From the NCBI GenBank assembly GCA_024291935.2, contig CM044320.1, positions 51,402,001-51,466,000 of the forward strand: a DNA stretch of 64,000 bases, written 5' to 3'. This DNA is from Okapia johnstoni (taxonomy: Eukaryota > Chordata > Mammalia > Artiodactyla > Giraffidae). Positions within the stretch are counted from its first letter, which is position 1. Each line of letters starts with the position of its first letter. The notes below the pieces were generated by a model. That model made no database searches, had not been told where the DNA came from, and saw nothing but the letters and a program-made list of their open reading frames with translations. The position numbers were made by a program, and so were the translations under genes. Below, in pieces: positions 22,962 through 34,040 of the stretch.

Positions 22962-23164
22962 GGGCTCCCCTTGTGGCTCAGCTGGTAAAGAATCTGCCTG
23001 CAATGCTGGAGACCGGGTTTGATTCCTGGGTCAGGAAGATCCCCTGGAGAAGGGAACGGCTACCCACTCCAGTATTCTGGCCTGGAGAATTCCATGGACT
23101 GTATAGTCCATGGATTGCAAAGAGTCGGACACGATGAGTAACTTTCACTTCACTTCACTTCACA
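22962..23164 (+). mobile_element. Bov-tA SINE
   Basis: Sense Bov-tA: 'gggctccccttgtggctcag', 'ctggtaaagaatctgcctgc', 'gaagatcccctggagaaggg', 'gtattctggcctggagaatt', 'ccatggactgtatagtccat' and 'agagtcggacacgatgagta'. The tail has a short 'cttcacttcactt' repeat. Confidence 0.93.
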
Positions 23165-23394
23165 TCATATAAAGTCACAGAAAGAGAGACTTGGGACTAG
23201 TAAGAATTTTAGTGTCATTGAAGGGATGGAAGTGAGGGAGAGGTATGGAAAATAATGGGTTGTATGTGATGCTTAGAAATCAAAATGCTCAGTGTCTGTG
23301 AGATGTTTATATTGGTTAGGATTGCATTCAGCTATTAATACAAGTAACAGAACATTCAAAGCAAAGTAGCTTAAATGACAAAGGATCTTTAACT

Positions 23395-23545
23395 TTCTTT
23401 TTTAAAAAAATACTTATTTTTAATCGGAGGATAATTGCTTTACAATATTGTATTGATTTCTGCCATACATCAACATGAATCAGCCATAGGTATGCATATG
23501 TCCCTTCCCTCTTGAACCTCCCTCCCATTTCCCACCCTGTTCCAC
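23395..23545 (-). mobile_element. Ruminant-type L1 3' end fragment
   Basis: Antisense 3' terminus of the L1 type common in ruminants: T-rich start, 'gctttacaatattgtattga', 'gccatacatcaacatgaatc', then 'agccataggtatgcatatgt' and a C/T-rich stretch. Only the 3' UTR is present. Confidence 0.7.
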
Positions 23546-24078
23546 TCTTCTAGGTTGTCAGAGAGTGCTGATTTGAGCTCCCTAAGTCATACAGCAAATA
23601 AGGAGCTTAACTTTCTTATGGGAAGTTCAGGATTGGTTCATGCATTAATGCTGTCATTAGGGAAACATGCTCCTGCCATGTTCCTGCTCTTCCATAGATG
23701 GTACCATTCCTCGGGAAGAGAAGGTGGGAACAAATATAGGAAGTGCTCTCCATAGTTTCTGTCTACATCCCATTGACCAGAACGGTCTCTCAGGCACCCC
23801 TGGCAGCTACGAAGTTTAGTAAATGAGTTTTTTTCCTTAATTTTTCCAACCTCTACAATAAAAGAACATAGAGAATTAGGAGGTTGGCATGGATAACAAA
23901 TGAGCCAAAGTACAACATCAAACTCAGTTTCTTATGAAAAAGTCTCAAGTCATATATATTGGGAAATGTTTGCTTTCTCTTGGAGACATCATACAAGATG
24001 GGGTATCAAAGTCTCAAAGAGGTTTTGCAAAAAAGAAACTTGTTTAAATGGGTTTAAGCCAATGTTGAAATCAACCCT
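23546..24078. other. Non-coding stretch, nothing recognised
   Basis: Two overlapping short frames (23555-23755 and 23900-24100, plus) lack domain features. No repeat named. Confidence 0.45.
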
Positions 24079-24364
24079 AAATATTCATTGGAAGGACTAA
24101 TGCTGAAGCTGAAGCTTCAACACTTTGGCTACCTAATGCAAAGAGCCGACTCATCGGAAAAGACCCTGATGCTGGGATAGATTGAGGGCAAGAGGAGAAG
24201 GGGATGACAGAGGATGAGATGGTTGGATGGCATCACTGACTCAATGGACATGAGTTTGAGCAAACTCTGGGAGATAATGAAGGATAGGGAAGGCTGGAGT
24301 GCTGCAATCCGTGGGGTCACAAAGAGCTGGACACTGATTAGTGACTGAACAACAACAACAACAA
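24079..24364 (+). mobile_element. BovB LINE 3' end, sense copy
   Basis: 3' end of the ruminant RTE-clade LINE BovB, 5'-truncated. It holds the last part of the ORF2 coding region: the plus strand reads the 'cactttggctacctaatgca', 'gaaaagaccctgatgctggg' and 'gatgagatggttggatggca' series, ending at 'gtgactgaac' plus an 'aac' repeat tail. The frame is interrupted. It faces a second BovB in opposite orientation 94 bp downstream. Confidence 0.9.
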
Positions 24365-24447
24365 GCCAGTGTTGCCCCAAATTGTTTAACCATAGGACAT
24401 TTTCTCAATGAAATATCTTCTAAAAATACAATCTGTGAATCATTGAA

Positions 24448-25103
24448 GATTTTTATGATGTTGAGTTGCTAAGTTGTGTTCAACTCTGTAACCCCATGAA
24501 CTGCAGCACACCAGGCTTCCGTGTCCTATCTCCTGGAGCTTGCTCAAACTCATGTCCATTGAGTCGGTGATGCCATCCAACCATCTCATCCTCTGTTGCC
24601 CTCCTTTCCTCCTGCCTTTGATCTTTCCCAGCATCAGAGTCTTTTCCAATAAGTTGGCTCTTACTATCAGGTGGCCAAAGGATTGGAGCTTCAGCTTCAT
24701 CATCAGTCCTTCCAATGAATAGTCAGGGTCGATTTCCTTTAGGATTGACTGGTTTGATCTCCTTGCAGTCCAAGGGACTCTCAAGAGTCTTCTCCAGCAC
24801 CACAATTTGAAAGAATCAATTCTTTAGGGCCCAGCCTTCTTTATGGTCCAACTCTTACATCTGTACATGACTACTGGAAAAACCACAGCTTTAACTATAT
24901 GGATCTTTGTCAGCAAGGTGATGTCTCTGCTTTTTAGATGCTGTCTAGGTTTATCATAGCTTTTCTTCCAAGGAGCAAATGTCTTTTAATTTTATGTCTG
25001 CAGTCACTGTCCTCAGTGATTTTGGAGCCCAAGAAAATAAAATCTGTCACTGTTTCTACTTTTTCCACATCTAAGTGCCATGATTTTTATGAGATTTTTA
25101 TGA
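24448..25103 (-). mobile_element. BovB LINE 3' fragment, antisense copy with target duplication
   Basis: About 620 bp of BovB read on the minus strand. The minus frame at 24440-24805 still reads as the end of the BovB reverse-transcriptase-containing ORF2 (for example [17 protein letters not shown] and [18 protein letters not shown]), with upstream parts frameshifted. The 11-base 'gatttttatga' occurs at 24448-24458 and again at 25082-25092 and 25093-25103, marking the insertion duplication. BovB elements entered the ruminant lineage by horizontal transfer, per established literature. Confidence 0.9.
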
Positions 25104-25129
25104 GAGTGACCTAAAATGTGTGAAAAGTG

Positions 25130-25670
25130 AAATTGAAAACGGTACAGAATGTTGATAGGGGGATTATTGGAAGCAACTTCAGTGGTTCAAGCAAAAGGAA
25201 ATTAGATTTGCTATTTCCATAGCAATTGAGACCAATAAGAGGAGAAAAATTCAAGTGATGAATCAATATTCACACTCTTTGAGATCCCATGGATTATAAA
25301 GTCCATGGAATTCTCAAGGCCAGAATACTGGAGTGGGTATCCTTTCCCTTCTCCAGGGGTTCTTCCCAACCCAGGGATCGAATCCAGGTCTCCTGTATTG
25401 CAGGCAGATTCTTTACCAGCTGAGCCACAAGGGAAGCCCCAATATTCACGAGGGAAAATAAAAAGAAACTGTTGAGGATTGGAGAGCAAATAAACAATAA
25501 AAAAAACTTGATGAATCGAGAGGGGCCAAAGTTTTTAATGTGAACAACCAGGAGGATTTCAGTATCATTAAATGATACACGGAGAACAACAGGAAGAAGT
25601 AGGTTTTTTGAAACAAAGTAAAGTTTAATTTCGACTCTGTTGAGCTTGGGAAAACTTGTCAAATATCATT
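25130..25670 (-). mobile_element. L2 LINE fragment split by a Bov-tA
   Basis: Diverged antisense L2 coding-region DNA on both sides of the SINE at 25274-25439. Right part: 'gccaaagtttttaatgtgaa' followed by 'ggaggatttcagtatcatta' and 'taaagtttaatttcgactct', lining up with the antisense L2 ORF2 segment. Left part is more diverged. Confidence 0.45.
25264..25449 (-). mobile_element. Bov-tA SINE with 10-bp target duplication
   Basis: Antisense Bov-tA: 'gagatcccatggattataaa', 'gtccatggaattctcaaggc', 'cttcccaacccagggatcga' and 'gagccacaagggaagcccc' (tRNA head). The direct repeat 'caatattcac' at 25264-25273 and 25440-25449 marks the insertion site inside the older L2. Confidence 0.93.
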
Positions 25671-25834
25671 GACTTTAATATTACTATATAGCAAGTAAAT
25701 TGAATCTTCTTTTAAAATAATTTTATTTATGGACTAGAGAAGTATTAATCTAATCCAGCTTTCTTCTAGGAAAGGAATATGATTAACCATTTTGATATTC
25801 ATTTATCTTTCATTTATATCTGTTTGTTTAATTG

Positions 25835-26060
25835 AAGGAGAGTTTATTAAGGCTGTGTCATATACTTGGTATTGTATTAAGAGATGTACAAGAAGTTTCC
25901 AATTTATAATGGGCATAAAACATGAACACAACACAAAGCATAAAGAGTTATGAATCAGTAAGATATAAAAGGGGATATAGAGGAAGAAAAATAGCTTGCT
26001 TGGTATTTGAGCTGAGTATTCATGAAAAGGCAATATTTTAACAGGCTAAAGTGGGAGAAA
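25835..26060 (-). mobile_element. Possible L2 LINE 3' fragment
   Basis: Antisense L2-like signature: 'cttggtattgtattaagaga', 'gtatttgagctgagtattca' and 'aaaggcaatattttaacagg'. Old and uncertain. Confidence 0.4.
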
Positions 26061-26094
26061 AAGTGTACTCAGAGACCGGTTTTCCTAAGTTTTT

Positions 26095-26205
26095 TATTCT
26101 CTTGGTAAATGTTAATGTTTAATGTATCCCTACTACCTGGAAAAGTGCCTGGAATATAGTAGATACCCACAAAACTTTTGTTGAAAAAGTGAATGAGTTA
26201 ATGAA
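26095..26205 (+). mobile_element. L2 LINE 3' terminus
   Basis: Sense L2 tail: 'ctacctggaaaagtgcctgg', 'aatatagtagatacccacaa' and 'cttttgttgaaaaagtgaat', matching 'cagtgcctggcacatagtaggtgctcaataaatatttgttgaatga' in order. Confidence 0.65.
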
Positions 26206-26232
26206 CAGACATAATGCCTGCCCTTGGTCTCT

Positions 26233-26366
26233 TTCTGCTGCTGCTGCTGCTGCTGAGTCACTTTGGTCATGTCCGACTCTGTGCGACCCCATAGACAGCA
26301 GCCCACCAGGCTCCTCTGTCCCTGGGATTCTCCAGGCAAGAATACTGGAGTGGGTTGCCATTTCCA
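26233..26366 (-). mobile_element. Bov-A type SINE monomer with CTG repeat
   Basis: Antisense Bov-A unit lacking the tRNA head. It begins with a (CTG)n run of about seven units at 26237-26257, the antisense tail, followed by 'gtcatgtccgactctgtgcg', 'accccatagacagcagccca', 'gattctccaggcaagaatac' and 'tggagtgggttgccatttcc'. Confidence 0.9.
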
Positions 26367-26544
26367 TAATGTCTTTTTGGGGAGATGTATAGGTCTACTT
26401 TTCTCTTTAATAAAGTTGAAAGAATATGCAGAATCAAAGAATATGGAGTGGGCATTTTTACTAATCCTTGTCAACAGATTTCTAGAAAAATTTTAGTTTT
26501 AATTCTTTCTTTTCATTTTCACATGAAGAGCAAGGAAGTTACTA

Positions 26545-26640
26545 TGTATGTCTCATCCTTTGCTGCATCACCAGCACCTAGCATTGGGTTTGGATCTCAA
26601 ATAATTGAATGAATGAATAAACGGCTGAGTGAATGAATGA
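26545..26640 (+). mobile_element. L2 LINE 3' terminus with GAAT-type repeat
   Basis: Sense L2 end: 'catcaccagcacctagcatt' followed by a degenerate 'tcaaataattgaatgaatga' terminus; the 'gaatgaatga' motif recurs to about 26640. Confidence 0.55.
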
Positions 26641-27654
26641 GTGACTAGAATACTAAGTCAATATATAGAAAAGGGTCACTCTAACTTTCAGTTCAAATGC
26701 AGGTTTTGAAATCTTCCTGCTGATCAGTTCAATATCCCAGTCTTTCACCCCTAACAATATTAAACTAGCCATGGAAAGTGATTTCTTAATTCCCAAAAGT
26801 TAGAAGAACTAATCAGAACCTGTCAGAAGTACTATCTAGTGTCAAATTTGAAATGTGGGAAGGAGCTGTAGAATGCATATATCCTCATAATACATGCAAA
26901 TGATGTTGGTTTACTCAAAAGAGGAGAATTGACTTAAGCAATTGGACCAAATGTCTAACTCCTTTTTATTGCTCTATTTCTTCATTGTTACAGTGTAATC
27001 CATGTACTCTTTGTACCACTCAAGAGAGAACCACATTACTAAATTTTACAGTAATCGTATAATGTGTGGGAAAAATACAATAGAGATTACTACTTCACCA
27101 TGCATATTTACAGCCTCAAGCTCTCAAGGTTTTGTTCTTTTTCTGTTGTTGTGCTCCTTGGAAACTCCACATACTAGCCCTTAGTCTGGGCTGAAGACAA
27201 GAGCACTGAATATGCATGCCACGGTCATATATTCTCTATCACAAATATCCTCCAGAGAAGGCAGAGAAACAATTACTCAACTTTAATCATTGAGGCTAAA
27301 TTGTTTTTTTTGTTGTTGTTAAAAATAAAAATAACTTTTAAAATTTTAGGTTAAATAAAATTTATACTTATTATACAAATTTTGAGCAACACAGAAAAGC
27401 AAAATTAAGACCGGTCAGTTGACTTACATCTAATACTCAGGCCAAATGAGTGTGAGAAACCCATTTCCCCATATCTTTGCCCACACTGAGCAGTGTCAGA
27501 CTTAAAGACTTTCCCAAATGATAGATTAAATCGTTCTTGACAGAATGAGAAAGCTATCAACTGCAAAAATACCGAAAAGTATAGAATTTGGTGGTAATGT
27601 GGCTTAATGATGTAGGGTCTATGCTTCTTGGGTTTTCTAAAACAGGCTTGCCGT
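26641..27654. other. AT-rich non-coding stretch
   Basis: Contains an A/T-rich low-complexity section around 27300-27400. No gene or confidently named repeat. Confidence 0.5.
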
Positions 27655-27812
27655 CAACTATCTCTCATATTAGTAGCTAATATTTATTGAGTATTTGTTA
27701 TCTACTTCTAATGTCTGGGGAACAGTGAACTATTATTATAACATACACTTTACAAGTGAAGAAACAGACATAGAAAGATAGAGTACCTTGTCCAAAGTCT
27801 AATACCTGGGAA
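27655..27812 (-). mobile_element. MIR SINE fragment
   Basis: Antisense MIR: 'agctaatatttattgagtat', 'caagtgaagaaacagacata' and 'gagtaccttgtccaaagtct'. Confidence 0.75.
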
Positions 27813-27939
27813 ACCAACTGACATTTTTCGTGTTAGTGTCCTATTTTTGATGCAAAAATATGCTTAACATCCATGTTGAATAACTAACATATAGACAGAA
27901 GATGGAGAATGTACCTTTTGTGTTGTGCATGTGTATGTG

Positions 27940-28155
27940 TGTGTTCAGTCACCTCAGTCGTGTCTGATTCTTTGAGACCCTATGGACCATAGCCCACCAG
28001 GGTCTTTTGTCCATGGGATTTTCCCAGCAAGAACACTGGACTGGGTTGCAATTTTCTTCTTCAGGGGATCTTCCCAGCCCAGGGATTGAATCCGTGTCTC
28101 CTGCGTCATCTGCAATGCAGGTGGATTCTTTACTTCTGAGTCACTGGGGTAGTCT
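27940..28155 (-). mobile_element. Bov-tA SINE
   Basis: Antisense Bov-tA: 'tcagtcgtgtctgattcttt', 'catagcccaccagggtcttt', 'gggatcttcccagcccaggg', 'gaatccgtgtctcctgcgtc' and 'gagtcactggggtagtctct'. Short GT-rich sequence precedes it (27919-27944). Several point differences suggest moderate age. Confidence 0.9.
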
Positions 28156-28185
28156 CTTTTTGTGTGTTGGAGAAGAAAACATAAC

Positions 28186-28267
28186 TATTGGGCTGGCCAA
28201 AAATTTTGTCCAGTTTTTCATAACAGCTTATGAAAAAACCTGAAAGACCTTTTTGGCCAACTCAATA
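28186..28267. mobile_element. Palindromic mariner-type MITE, second copy
   Basis: Same family as the 5222-5298 copy: left end 'ttgggctggccaaaaatttt' and right end 'cctttttggccaactcaa', largely complementary, flanked by TA at 28186-28187 and 28266-28267. The arms have more mismatches than the first copy, so it is older or has drifted more. Confidence 0.8.
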
Positions 28268-28364
28268 TATAATTTTACTGACAGAAGAATAACCCCAAAT
28301 TACTAAGAGAGCAACAGGGAACATCAGGAGAGATGGTATAGTTGAGAACATAAGTGTGTAGGTG

Positions 28365-28840
28365 TGCTGGCTTTCCATTGTGTCTGTAACAGATTATCAC
28401 AGGCTTGAAACAGCACAAGTTATCATCTTTACTGTTCTGTTGATTAGAAGTCTGATGTGGGTTTTACTGGCTAAAATCAGAATTGTGGCAGGGTTGTGTT
28501 TCCTTCTGGAGGCTCCAGGAGAGAATCTGTTTTCCTTAACTTTTGTGGCTTCTAGAGGCTGCCTCCCTTCCTTGACTCATGACCCCCTTTCTTCATTGTC
28601 AAAGCAGTGATGCTGCATCCAGTCCTTCTACACCAATCATATCAGTCTCACCTCCTTTTCTAGCCCCTTCTTCTGTGTTGAAGGAACTTTGTGACTGCAC
28701 TGGGCCCACCTGCATTATGCAGGATGAGATACCTCCTTTAAAGTCATCTTACTGGCAACTATAGCTCCATCTGTAACATAGTCCTAGGAATAGGATGTGG
28801 GTATCTTTGAGGGGCAGTAATTCTGTGTACAACAGTAGGC
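28365..28840 (-). mobile_element. MaLR-type LTR
   Basis: Antisense LTR: 'acagattatcacaggcttga', 'ctgatgtgggttttactggc', 'gcagggttgtgtttccttct', 'ggaggctccaggagagaatc', 'gactgcactgggcccacctg', 'cattatgcaggatgagatac' and 'gatgtgggtatctttgaggg'. It belongs to the same LTR type as 50297-50822. Confidence 0.65.
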
Positions 28841-28879
28841 TCCCGATTCCATTGTCTTTCCTTCCTCCCCCTCTTCTTT

Positions 28880-29840
28880 CCTCTTTCATTAATTAAACAA
28901 ATACGTATGCATTTCTCTATGGTTGAAACGTGATTCTAGGTCCTGGAATTCTCCTAGGTCAGTAGAGCGCTTGACCAACCAAATCCATGCTCTCATGGAG
29001 CTTACATTTCCTTGAAGGAGATGAAAAATAAAGGCATGAATACACCTGCAACAAAAAGCTGGGTAGTAGAAAGCATCCTGTAAAGAAAGAGAATAAAGAG
29101 AGACAATAAATAGTAATGGGGGCCAGGGGCTATGGGATGATTTTTAAGAATGGTAGGGAAAGCTGACTGTTGAGCAAAAACTTCCATGAAATCAGAGATC
29201 TGAGAGAGAAGCATTCCAGGCAGAAAGAACATCAAGTGCAAAGGTCATGATGTGAGAAAGAGCTATATTGTCGCGTGTCTAGGATGGAGCGAATGATACA
29301 GAGTTTGGTAAGAGAAGAGGACAGTAGGGGGCAGCAGTCAGGCCCTCCAGGGCCTTGTAGGCCATGGAGCTGATTGTGGGAGGTACAGAGGTTTTGATCA
29401 AAGTAATGATCGTGATCTGATTTGCATTTTGAAAAGACCATTCGGCCTAGTGTATAGTTAAATGCCTTTAAGAGGGTACAGATGGAAGCAGGAAGGCCAG
29501 CCAAAATGCTCCTGCAATAATCTAAACAAAAGTTTATGATAACTTAGACTGTGGTGGTGAGTAATGGAGCTGGCATCATATCAGATTCGCGGCAGGGCTT
29601 GCTGTGGGGTCATAGTGGTGGGGACAGAGGAGTCAAGAGTGGCCTTACGTTTTCAGTTTGAGCAATGAGATGAATGCACCTACATTCTGACCTAGAGATG
29701 ATAAACACTAGGTAGGAACAGATTTTGGGGAGTAATGAAATTGTGAGAAATTTTGGACATGTTGGATTTGTCTATTAGAAATCCAAGTAGTGATGTTCTG
29801 AGGACAATAGGATTCTGAGACTGGAATTTTAGGAAGAGGT
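28880..29840 (-). mobile_element. L2 LINE, long antisense fragment
   Basis: About 960 bp of L2 in reverse. Plus-strand landmarks are 'atgctctcatggagcttaca', 'aagcattccaggcagaaaga', 'acatcaagtgcaaaggtcat', 'tccagggccttgtaggccat', 'aatgctcctgcaataatcta', 'acagaggagtcaagagtggc' and 'attttggacatgttggattt'. These run from the 3' UTR back into the reverse-transcriptase coding region. The frame is not intact. Confidence 0.8.
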
Positions 29841-29889
29841 AAAAAAAGCTGGGAAAAAAAAGATCCCCAAAGAAATCCCTTGTCCTTCT

Positions 29890-30070
29890 GCCTTGTAAGG
29901 ACACAGCAAAATGATGTCTGTTTATGAAATAGAAAGCAGGCTTTCAACAGATGGCTAGTACCTTGATCTTGGACTTGTCAAACTCTAGGATTGTGAGAAA
30001 TAAATGTTGGTTGTTTATAGGCCACTCAGTCTATGGTATTCTGTTACAACAGCCTGAGTGGATTAAGACA
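29890..30070 (+). mobile_element. MaLR (MLT1-type) LTR, 3' half
   Basis: Sense LTR end: 'ttgtaaggacacagcaaaat', 'taccttgatcttggacttgt', 'aggattgtgagaaataaatg', 'ataggccactcagtctatgg' and 'acagcctgagtggattaaga', with an AATAAA signal. The 5' half is missing. Confidence 0.8.
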
Positions 30071-31986
30071 CATGCTCACTCACTGAAAATTCTGAAATTA
30101 GAATGCCAACAAGAGATGACACAAATTAGCAAATTAGGTTAATTTGAGGAGGGTTTTGTTTTGTTTTTTTTTTTTAAAAAGCATTGGATAGGGTATTGGA
30201 ACCACAAGAAATAGTGCAGTAATCCGGAGCTACTAGCAGAAACTTTGTTAAGACACCCAGGTTTGAAGAGTCTGGGGGAAAAGATCAATGATTGAATTTG
30301 GCCTGTGAAGACTCTACAGTCAAGGAACCGGGGAAATGTTAGGTTTAGGCAAATATTAAATATCTTGACCTCACTTTTCTTCCACTCCTACTCCATACAT
30401 CTCTAGTCAAGACTCTGCATTGACCAACTCGGTTTCCAGCCGGAGGGTGTGGGAGGCAACTGATGGGGTATGCCTGCTTCCCTGTCCTAGGGCTTGAACT
30501 CTCTGGGAAGGGAGCAGGCAAGAGGATTTAGAGTGCATCTGGAGGGATCAGTAAGTCAGTAAATATCTCTGGCACAATGCCTGCTGAACACCTGCTCTCA
30601 ATACAAACATCTCCTACAGGAAGAAACCCTTTGCCTCTCCCAATTCTCCCCTACCTGGAACACCTGGACTACCATCAATGTGTAATATTGGCCCTCAGCC
30701 CTCACGTATCTTTTTTCCTCTCACCTCCATCTCTCTTTAAAATGGATTTCTTTAATAAGGCCTTGAAATGAGAACCCTTCTCTGAATGTCTCCATTCAAG
30801 TAGCTCAATAAATTAAACTGTAGGAACTTAAATGCATTTGACTCACAGCATCTCCTTCCCACCTGATGTACTCTACATTTGAATCACACTGTCTATGCAT
30901 ATTACTTTGAGAGTTCCTGGACCAGGTCTGGCATCATCTCAGAGACTATATTCAGGAGTTAGTGTTCCATAGAAGGTAATGAGAAACAAATGAATCTCAA
31001 AGGTGTGCCATAAAAAGCCATTTAAAAACGTTAGTTCCGAGTGCCCTTCTAAAGACAGTTACTTAAGACAGCGTTTTTTTAAGGAACACTTTTATGTTAG
31101 CTTGGTCCAGTATAATCTATTGACTTTTAAGTTGCTTTGCCTGCGCAGTTGTTAACAATGTCCCTAATAGAAAAATGCACTTAAGAAATTGTCAACATAT
31201 GCAATGGCCATGGCCTTTAAAAAATCATTTCCAGCCTTCTCTACCCAGTGCTATTGAGTTGAAACAAAATGATGGTGTTCCTCTGAGTCCCCAAACTGAC
31301 AAGAAACAAGCACTGCTGTTCTGGCTCCAAAAGGAAATCAGAAATATTTCTAGGGCTTTTCCAGATGGAGATCCAGTGAAAAGAACTTGGAGATTGTATT
31401 TTGATTTGAGAGAGTCCCCTGAACAGTTGTAGGGAGAGGAGGTATAGAATAGCATCTGAGAAAGACACTGTGGCAGAAATAACAAGCCGGTAGCCTTGGA
31501 GGCTAGAGTCAGCTTTGTGGTCAGACGGGGAGTGATGCTGAGTGTGGTGCTCAAGCAGGGAAGATGTGGGCACCTCTTTTGACTTCCGGCTTTAAAGATC
31601 TGGGGGGGGGAAATGGCCTTGGAAGCAGGTGGAACTGCCATTCTTGATTCTCTTTTCTAATTATATGAAGTGTGTGGAAAAAGGATATTAGAAACAGAGA
31701 CCCAGCTGTGCAGAGTGACAGTTCAAACATAATGAGGACAAAGAAGAGCAAGTGCAAGAGGGAAGATGTTTTAATCTCAGGTGTCTGCACACTTCCAGCA
31801 TCATATAAAAGGGAGCAAGCAGCAATAATGGAAGAGAAATAATCACATGAATGGGTTCCCCTCTTGTAGTTTCTTCCCGTACTGAACCTTGAATCAATCA
31901 CTCAAGAGAAAGAAAGTGAAGGAGATGGAGTAGGCAGTTTGCTGTAGAATTTAGCGGGTGTAAAAAAAGAAAGAATTTAGGGGGTG
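30071..31986. other. Long stretch with no recognised gene or repeat
   Basis: A T-rich run lies at 30157-30175. The minus-strand frames at 31225-31641 (138 codons) and 31551-31901 (116 codons) overlap plus-strand frames, have no domain signature and no splice context, and are judged chance. Confidence 0.45.
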
Positions 31987-32272
31987 TTCAGTTCAGTTTA
32001 GTTCAGTTCAGTCGCTCAGTCGTGTCCAACTCTTTGTGACCCCATGAACCGCAGCACGCCAGGCCTCCCTGTCCATCACTAACCCCCTAAGTCCACCCAA
32101 ACCCATGTCTTTCGAGTCGGTAATGCCATCCAGCCACCTCATCCTCTGTCATCCCCTTCTCCTCCTGCCCCCAATCTTTCACAGCATCAGGGTCTTTTCC
32201 AATGAGTCAGCTCTTCGCATCAGGTGGCCAAAGTATTGGAGTTTCAGCTTCAACATCAGTCCTTCCAATGAA
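31987..32272 (-). mobile_element. BovB LINE 3' end
   Basis: Antisense BovB terminus beginning with the 'ttcagttcagtttagttcag' tail repeat, then 'cgctcagtcgtgtccaactc', 'gccatccagccacctcatcc' and 'gtcttttccaatgagtcagc', ending at 'atcagtccttccaatgaag'. About 285 bp, 5'-truncated. Confidence 0.92.
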
Positions 32273-33282
32273 GGAGGGTGTAGATGAATCAGATGAGAGT
32301 TAACACCTATTCCTTATATTTTGCCACATGGTAGTGAGTTTAGAGGGATTGTTTGAGAAAAGGGAGAAGTTATCTCATGGGAGAAGCAAGGCAGGTAAAT
32401 ACTTATCTCTTTCCATTTCCTTCTCTCCCTCCTGGCTCTCTTCCCTGTCACTCTCTGCCTCTCTCCTTCACACAGTGTTAGAAATAATTCCAAAGAACAG
32501 CTTGGGAGCTGCCCACAGAAGTGTTTGAGGAGCTGGAATCTCGGGCATCAAAAATAATTCAGACTATTCTCTTCATGTGTCATAGACACGGTTTGAACGA
32601 CAGAACAAACTTCCTACAGAAAAGCAGATCCATTTTGTCTAGTTACTTTAGCTAAGTTTTGCTGGTTACATCATGTGCTATTTTTAGGAAGACTTCAGTG
32701 TAACCATGGAAACTGCTTTTGCTGAAAACTCTCACAGTATTTCCTTCGAAATTAGCCATAGAGAAGAAAACCTTTTCAGAAAACTAATAAGGAATCAATG
32801 AGTTAGATTCAAGGGGGATGAACAAACTTAGTAGGTCACAATAACATTTATATGTATGTAGACACCTATTCATGTGTTTGGGGCAGAGTTGCCACCCATA
32901 GGTCTATATTTGTGTGTAAAATCACTTGAATTTTTACATTCTTTTTTGACTGGCAACAGCCTGAGCACATGACACAGTGTAGTTTATTACAGTGGTACAG
33001 CACTGCATGTAAATCTGAAGGGAAGCCTGCTCCTCAGGGAATGGGGACCATGGTCTCCTAGCAACGAAAGATGTTGGAAAGTTTCACAAGACAATCCTTT
33101 TGACCAATTGGGAACTTGTTGGGGTGCGTGTAGTAGGTGTGAAGAGAACATCTCTCCATAAATGCTTGAAAAGACTGAGCTAGTCCCCAAACATTGTCCC
33201 AGGGGAAGGAGGGACAGAAGTTTAGTCAGGTGACTGTAGATGATAAAGTTATATAGTACAACTTTGTGGTTCTGCCCTGTGG
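32273..33282. other. Non-coding stretch, nothing recognised
   Basis: No gene or confidently named repeat. The minus-strand frame 32987-33316 has no family signature and overlaps the start of the adjacent LTR. Confidence 0.45.
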
Positions 33283-34040
33283 TAGGCAGGATAGCCACCC
33301 CCAAAAGTACCCACACTCTAATCCCTGAAACCTATAATATGTTCCATTACATGCCTAACGGGACTTTGTGGAGGTGATTAAGATTATGGACCTTAAGATA
33401 GAGAGATTATTCTGGACTAATAGATGAGCCCATATCAATCATATGAGCCCTTAAAAGCAGAGAACTTTCTTGGCTGGAGTCAGAGAGATGTAGCAGGAGA
33501 AGTCAAAGACATTCCAATCGTGAAGACTCCAGCAGTTGGTTTGAAGATGGAAGGAGTCGTGTGGAAATTGTGAGAAGAAATGAATTCTGCCAACAATTAA
33601 ATGAGCCTGAAACAAGTGTAGAAAAAAGAGTTTCCCCCAGAACCTTCAGATAAGAACCCAGACTGACTGACACCTGGATTTTGGCCTTGTAAACTCTAAA
33701 CAGAGCACCCCACCAAGCCCACTGCACTTCTGACCTAGAGAAAGTGAAAGTGAAGTCACTCAGTTGTGTCTGACTCTGTGACCCCATGGACTATAGCCTA
33801 TCAGGTTTCTCCATCCACGGGATTTTCCAGGCAAGAATACTGGAGTGAGTTGCCATTTCCTTCTCCAGGAGATCTTCCCAACCCAAGGATTGAACCCGGG
33901 TCTCCCGCATTGTAGGCAGACGCTTTACCGTTGAGCCACCAGGGAAGTCCAACCTAGAGAATGGTAAGACAATGAATGGATGCCATAAACTGTGAGGTTT
34001 GTAGCAATATATTACTACAGAAGTAGGAAACTAGCACATA
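33283..34040 (+). mobile_element. MLT1-like MaLR LTR split by a Bov SINE
   Basis: Sense LTR in two parts (33283-33732 and 33961-34040). Landmarks: 'ccctgtggtaggcaggatag', 'actctaatccctgaaaccta', 'gggactttgtggaggtgatt', 'gagcccttaaaagcagagaa' and 'cactgcacttctgaccta', then after the SINE 'gccataaactgtgaggtttg' and 'actacagaagtaggaaacta'. The two halves join at the SINE's duplication. Confidence 0.7.
33733..33960 (-). mobile_element. Bov-tA SINE with 9-bp target duplication
   Basis: Antisense Bov-tA inserted in the LTR: 'gaaagtgaaagtgaagtcac', 'ggattttccaggcaagaata', 'gagatcttcccaacccaagg', 'cgggtctcccgcattgtagg' and 'gagccaccagggaagtcc'. The 9-bp repeat 'acctagaga' at 33733-33741 and 33952-33960 fixes the insertion. 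Confidence 0.94.

Noticed and set aside
24440..24805. 121-codon minus-strand frame with [17 protein letters not shown]
   Set aside because: It is the ORF2 C-terminus of a truncated BovB LINE, not a host gene.
31225..31641. 138-codon minus-strand frame
   Set aside because: No recognisable domain, overlapping frames on both strands, no splice context; most likely chance.
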